In this document: positions 6,170 to 7,015 of the stretch, in pieces
How the letters are laid out: every line of letters begins with the position of its first letter
Numbering within the stretch: position 1 is the first letter of the stretch
Made by a program: the position numbers and the translations under genes
DNA from: an uncultured cyanobacterium
GTDB lineage: Bacteria; Cyanobacteriota; Cyanobacteriia; PCC-6307; Cyanobiaceae
DNA length: 7,015 nt
NCBI GenBank assembly: GCA_903862155.1
Contig: CAIOXF010000054.1
Coordinates: 1-7,015, forward strand
Direction: 5' to 3'
Notes under the pieces: model-generated
What the model was told of the DNA's origin: nothing
The model's database searches: none
Seen by the model: only the letters and a program-made list of their open reading frames with translations

Positions 6170-6268
6170 GGATACCGGCGGGGGCGTCGCCTGAGGCTAA
6201 CCAGAGGATCTCAACGCTTCAGCCAGCGGCGAACAGCCGGATTGCCGCCCTGCCAATACCGTTGGGGG
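6170..6268. promoter_or_regulatory. Divergent intergenic region between vipp1 and the DUF721 gene
   Basis: These 99 bp separate two divergently transcribed genes and must hold the vipp1 start signals and probably those of the DUF721 gene. I found no convincing -35/-10 pair, no Shine-Dalgarno of normal strength and no clear operator palindrome on either strand. The call rests on position only. Confidence 0.35.
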
Positions 6269-6796
6269 ATGGCCCGCACCCCCAAAACCTTCAGCCGGCG
6301 CCAGGGTGGCGTGAACGTGCTGGTGCCGCCGCCGCGGCCGCCGGTGGAGGGGGTGGCGAGCTGCCTCGACACCCTGCGGCGGGAATGGCAGCGCGACGGC
6401 AACCTGGCGGCGCTCTGGCAGGCCTGGCCAAAACTTGCCGGCCCCCAGTTGGCACCCCATTGCCGGCCCCTGCGTCTGCAGAACGGCCGTCTCACGGTGG
6501 GGGCTGCTCCGGGGCCCTGGCTGCAGGCCCTGCAATACAACCGCCACCAACTGGTGGGGGCCCTGCGAGCCGCAGGGTTCCCGGTGCGGGAGGTGCGGGT
6601 GGAGCAGCACCACGCCACACCGCTGCCGGCCCCGGGTAGCGCAGAGGAGGCCGAGATCTGGCTCCATCACCCCAGCCGGGTGGATGTGCACGGCATGGGC
6701 CAGTGCCCCCGCTGCGGCAGCCCGGCCCCCAGCGGAGAGATCCAGCTCTGGGGCTATTGCGGTTTTTGCCGGCGCGAGGCGCTGGGTCAGCCCTGA
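6269..6796 (+). CDS. DUF721/DciA-like protein with C-terminal zinc ribbon
   Basis: A 175-residue plus-strand protein. Residues about 28-113 fit the DUF721 pattern: a helix ending in LWQAWPKLAGPQLAPHC (48-64), a strand pair with RLQNGRLTVGA (69-79), PWLQALQYNR (83-92) and a final LVGALRAAGFPVREVRV (95-111). DUF721 includes DciA, which in many bacteria that lack DnaC helps load the replicative helicase DnaB; applying that role here is inference. The C-terminus carries CPRC (146-149) and CGFC (164-167), 14 residues apart, an apparent zinc ribbon. The start chosen is ATG at 6269 (MARTPKTFSRR), giving a basic N-terminus. The frame is open far upstream, but that part is antisense to vipp1 and is not credible coding sequence. 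The gene is divergent from vipp1 and convergent, by 13 bp, with the next gene. Confidence 0.85.
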   Translation: MARTPKTFSRRQGGVNVLVPPPRPPVEGVASCLDTLRREWQRDGNLAALWQAWPKLAGPQLAPHCRPLRLQNGRLTVGAAPGPWLQALQYNRHQLVGALRAAGFPVREVRVEQHHATPLPAPGSAEEAEIWLHHPSRVDVHGMGQCPRCGSPAPSGEIQLWGYCGFCRREALGQP

Positions 6797-6809
6797 GGCC
6801 GAGCAGAAC

Positions 6810-7015
6810 TCAGTAGCGCTCCGGCCGAGGGTCGCGCCACTCCAGGCGCACCCCTTGTGCTTCCAGCGTGCGGACCCGGCGCTCCAGGGCCTGGCGGTCC
6901 AGCCGCCAGAGGCGATAGAGGCCGGAGCGGCCCAGCTCCTGGTGCAGCAGCCCCCGCCAATGGGGCAGGTCCGCGGTGCCCTGGTCAATCACCACCAACA
7001 CCGTGGGCGACTGCA
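6810..7015 (-). CDS. Small hypothetical protein (5' end at or just beyond right edge)
   Basis: On the minus strand a frame is open from the right edge to a TGA at 6812-6810. It reads QSPTVLVVIDQGTADLPHW and ends WRDPRPERY. A GTG at 7001 would give 63 residues. However, the frame continues to the edge, where the last two bases are TG, so an ATG or GTG beginning one base outside the window would give a 68-residue protein starting MQSPTV. I favour that longer form because the hydrophobic strand TVLVVID then lies inside the protein, but the missing base decides it. The rest is Arg/Leu/Glu-rich and helix-like, with no signal peptide or known motif. I do not recognise the family. It converges on the DUF721 gene with a 13-bp gap and no visible terminator. 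Confidence 0.6.
   Translation of the reverse strand, partial: QSPTVLVVIDQGTADLPHWRGLLHQELGRSGLYRLWRLDRQALERRVRTLEAQGVRLEWRDPRPERY

Noticed and set aside
5345..6268. Upstream part of a 483-residue plus-strand frame ending in the DUF721 gene
   Set aside because: This part is antisense to vipp1 and gives a Leu/Gly/His-rich translation typical of the reverse complement of a coiled-coil gene in GC-rich DNA. Only the part from the ATG at 6269 looks like a protein.
6197..6988. 263-residue minus-strand open frame over the DUF721 gene
   Set aside because: It overlaps both the DUF721 gene and the small right-edge gene, and has a Pro/Arg/Gly/His-rich composition with no domain. The DUF721 reading has recognisable motifs.
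1..7015. tRNA, rRNA, CRISPR arrays, insertion-sequence ends and long direct repeats
   Set aside because: Reading both strands showed no cloverleaf-like gene, no regularly spaced repeats and no transposase motifs. A covariance-model or repeat search would be needed to exclude weak cases.

Overview
The window looks like a chromosomal fragment from a high-GC picocyanobacterium, probably of the Synechococcus/Cyanobium type. The evidence is a full-length Vipp1/IM30 homologue with the C-terminal tail helix that separates Vipp1 from bacterial PspA, two exact copies of the cyanobacterial HIP1 octamer GCGATCGC, and a GC content near 70% over most of the sequence. The genus is inferred and not proven.

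Region A (1 to about 1925) has a different base composition. Hand counts gave 42-50% GC in three 60-base blocks, against 72-73% in two blocks further right. It holds two minus-strand genes: a complete membrane histidine kinase (328-1860) and, downstream of it, the N-terminus of an unrecognised protein that runs off the left edge (1-242). No response regulator is visible next to the kinase. The region is probably an acquired or accessory segment, or a hypervariable flank.

Region B (1946-6169) is a compact minus-strand gene train, read right to left: vipp1, then after 59 bp a thioredoxin, a fold-type I PLP aminotransferase whose start overlaps the thioredoxin stop by one base (TGATG), a biotin--protein ligase starting 2 bp after the aminotransferase stop, and a secreted M23 metallopeptidase starting 9 bp after the ligase stop. 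The last four are very likely co-transcribed and probably translationally coupled. Their roles are thylakoid/envelope membrane upkeep, thiol redox, amino-acid metabolism, activation of biotin enzymes such as acetyl-CoA carboxylase, and peptidoglycan hydrolysis. They do not form one obvious pathway; growth and envelope housekeeping is the loosest common theme.

Region C (6170-7015) has a 99-bp divergent promoter region, then a plus-strand DUF721/DciA-like protein carrying a C-terminal four-cysteine zinc ribbon. It ends with a convergent small minus-strand hypothetical gene that reaches the right edge.

No RNA gene, CRISPR array, insertion sequence or convincing intrinsic terminator was seen. 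I did not find a clearly new multi-gene system. The points most worth a second look are the composition boundary with its partnerless kinase, the zinc ribbon on the DUF721 protein, and the CxxC-bearing aminotransferase coupled to a thioredoxin with an unusual cis-proline loop.
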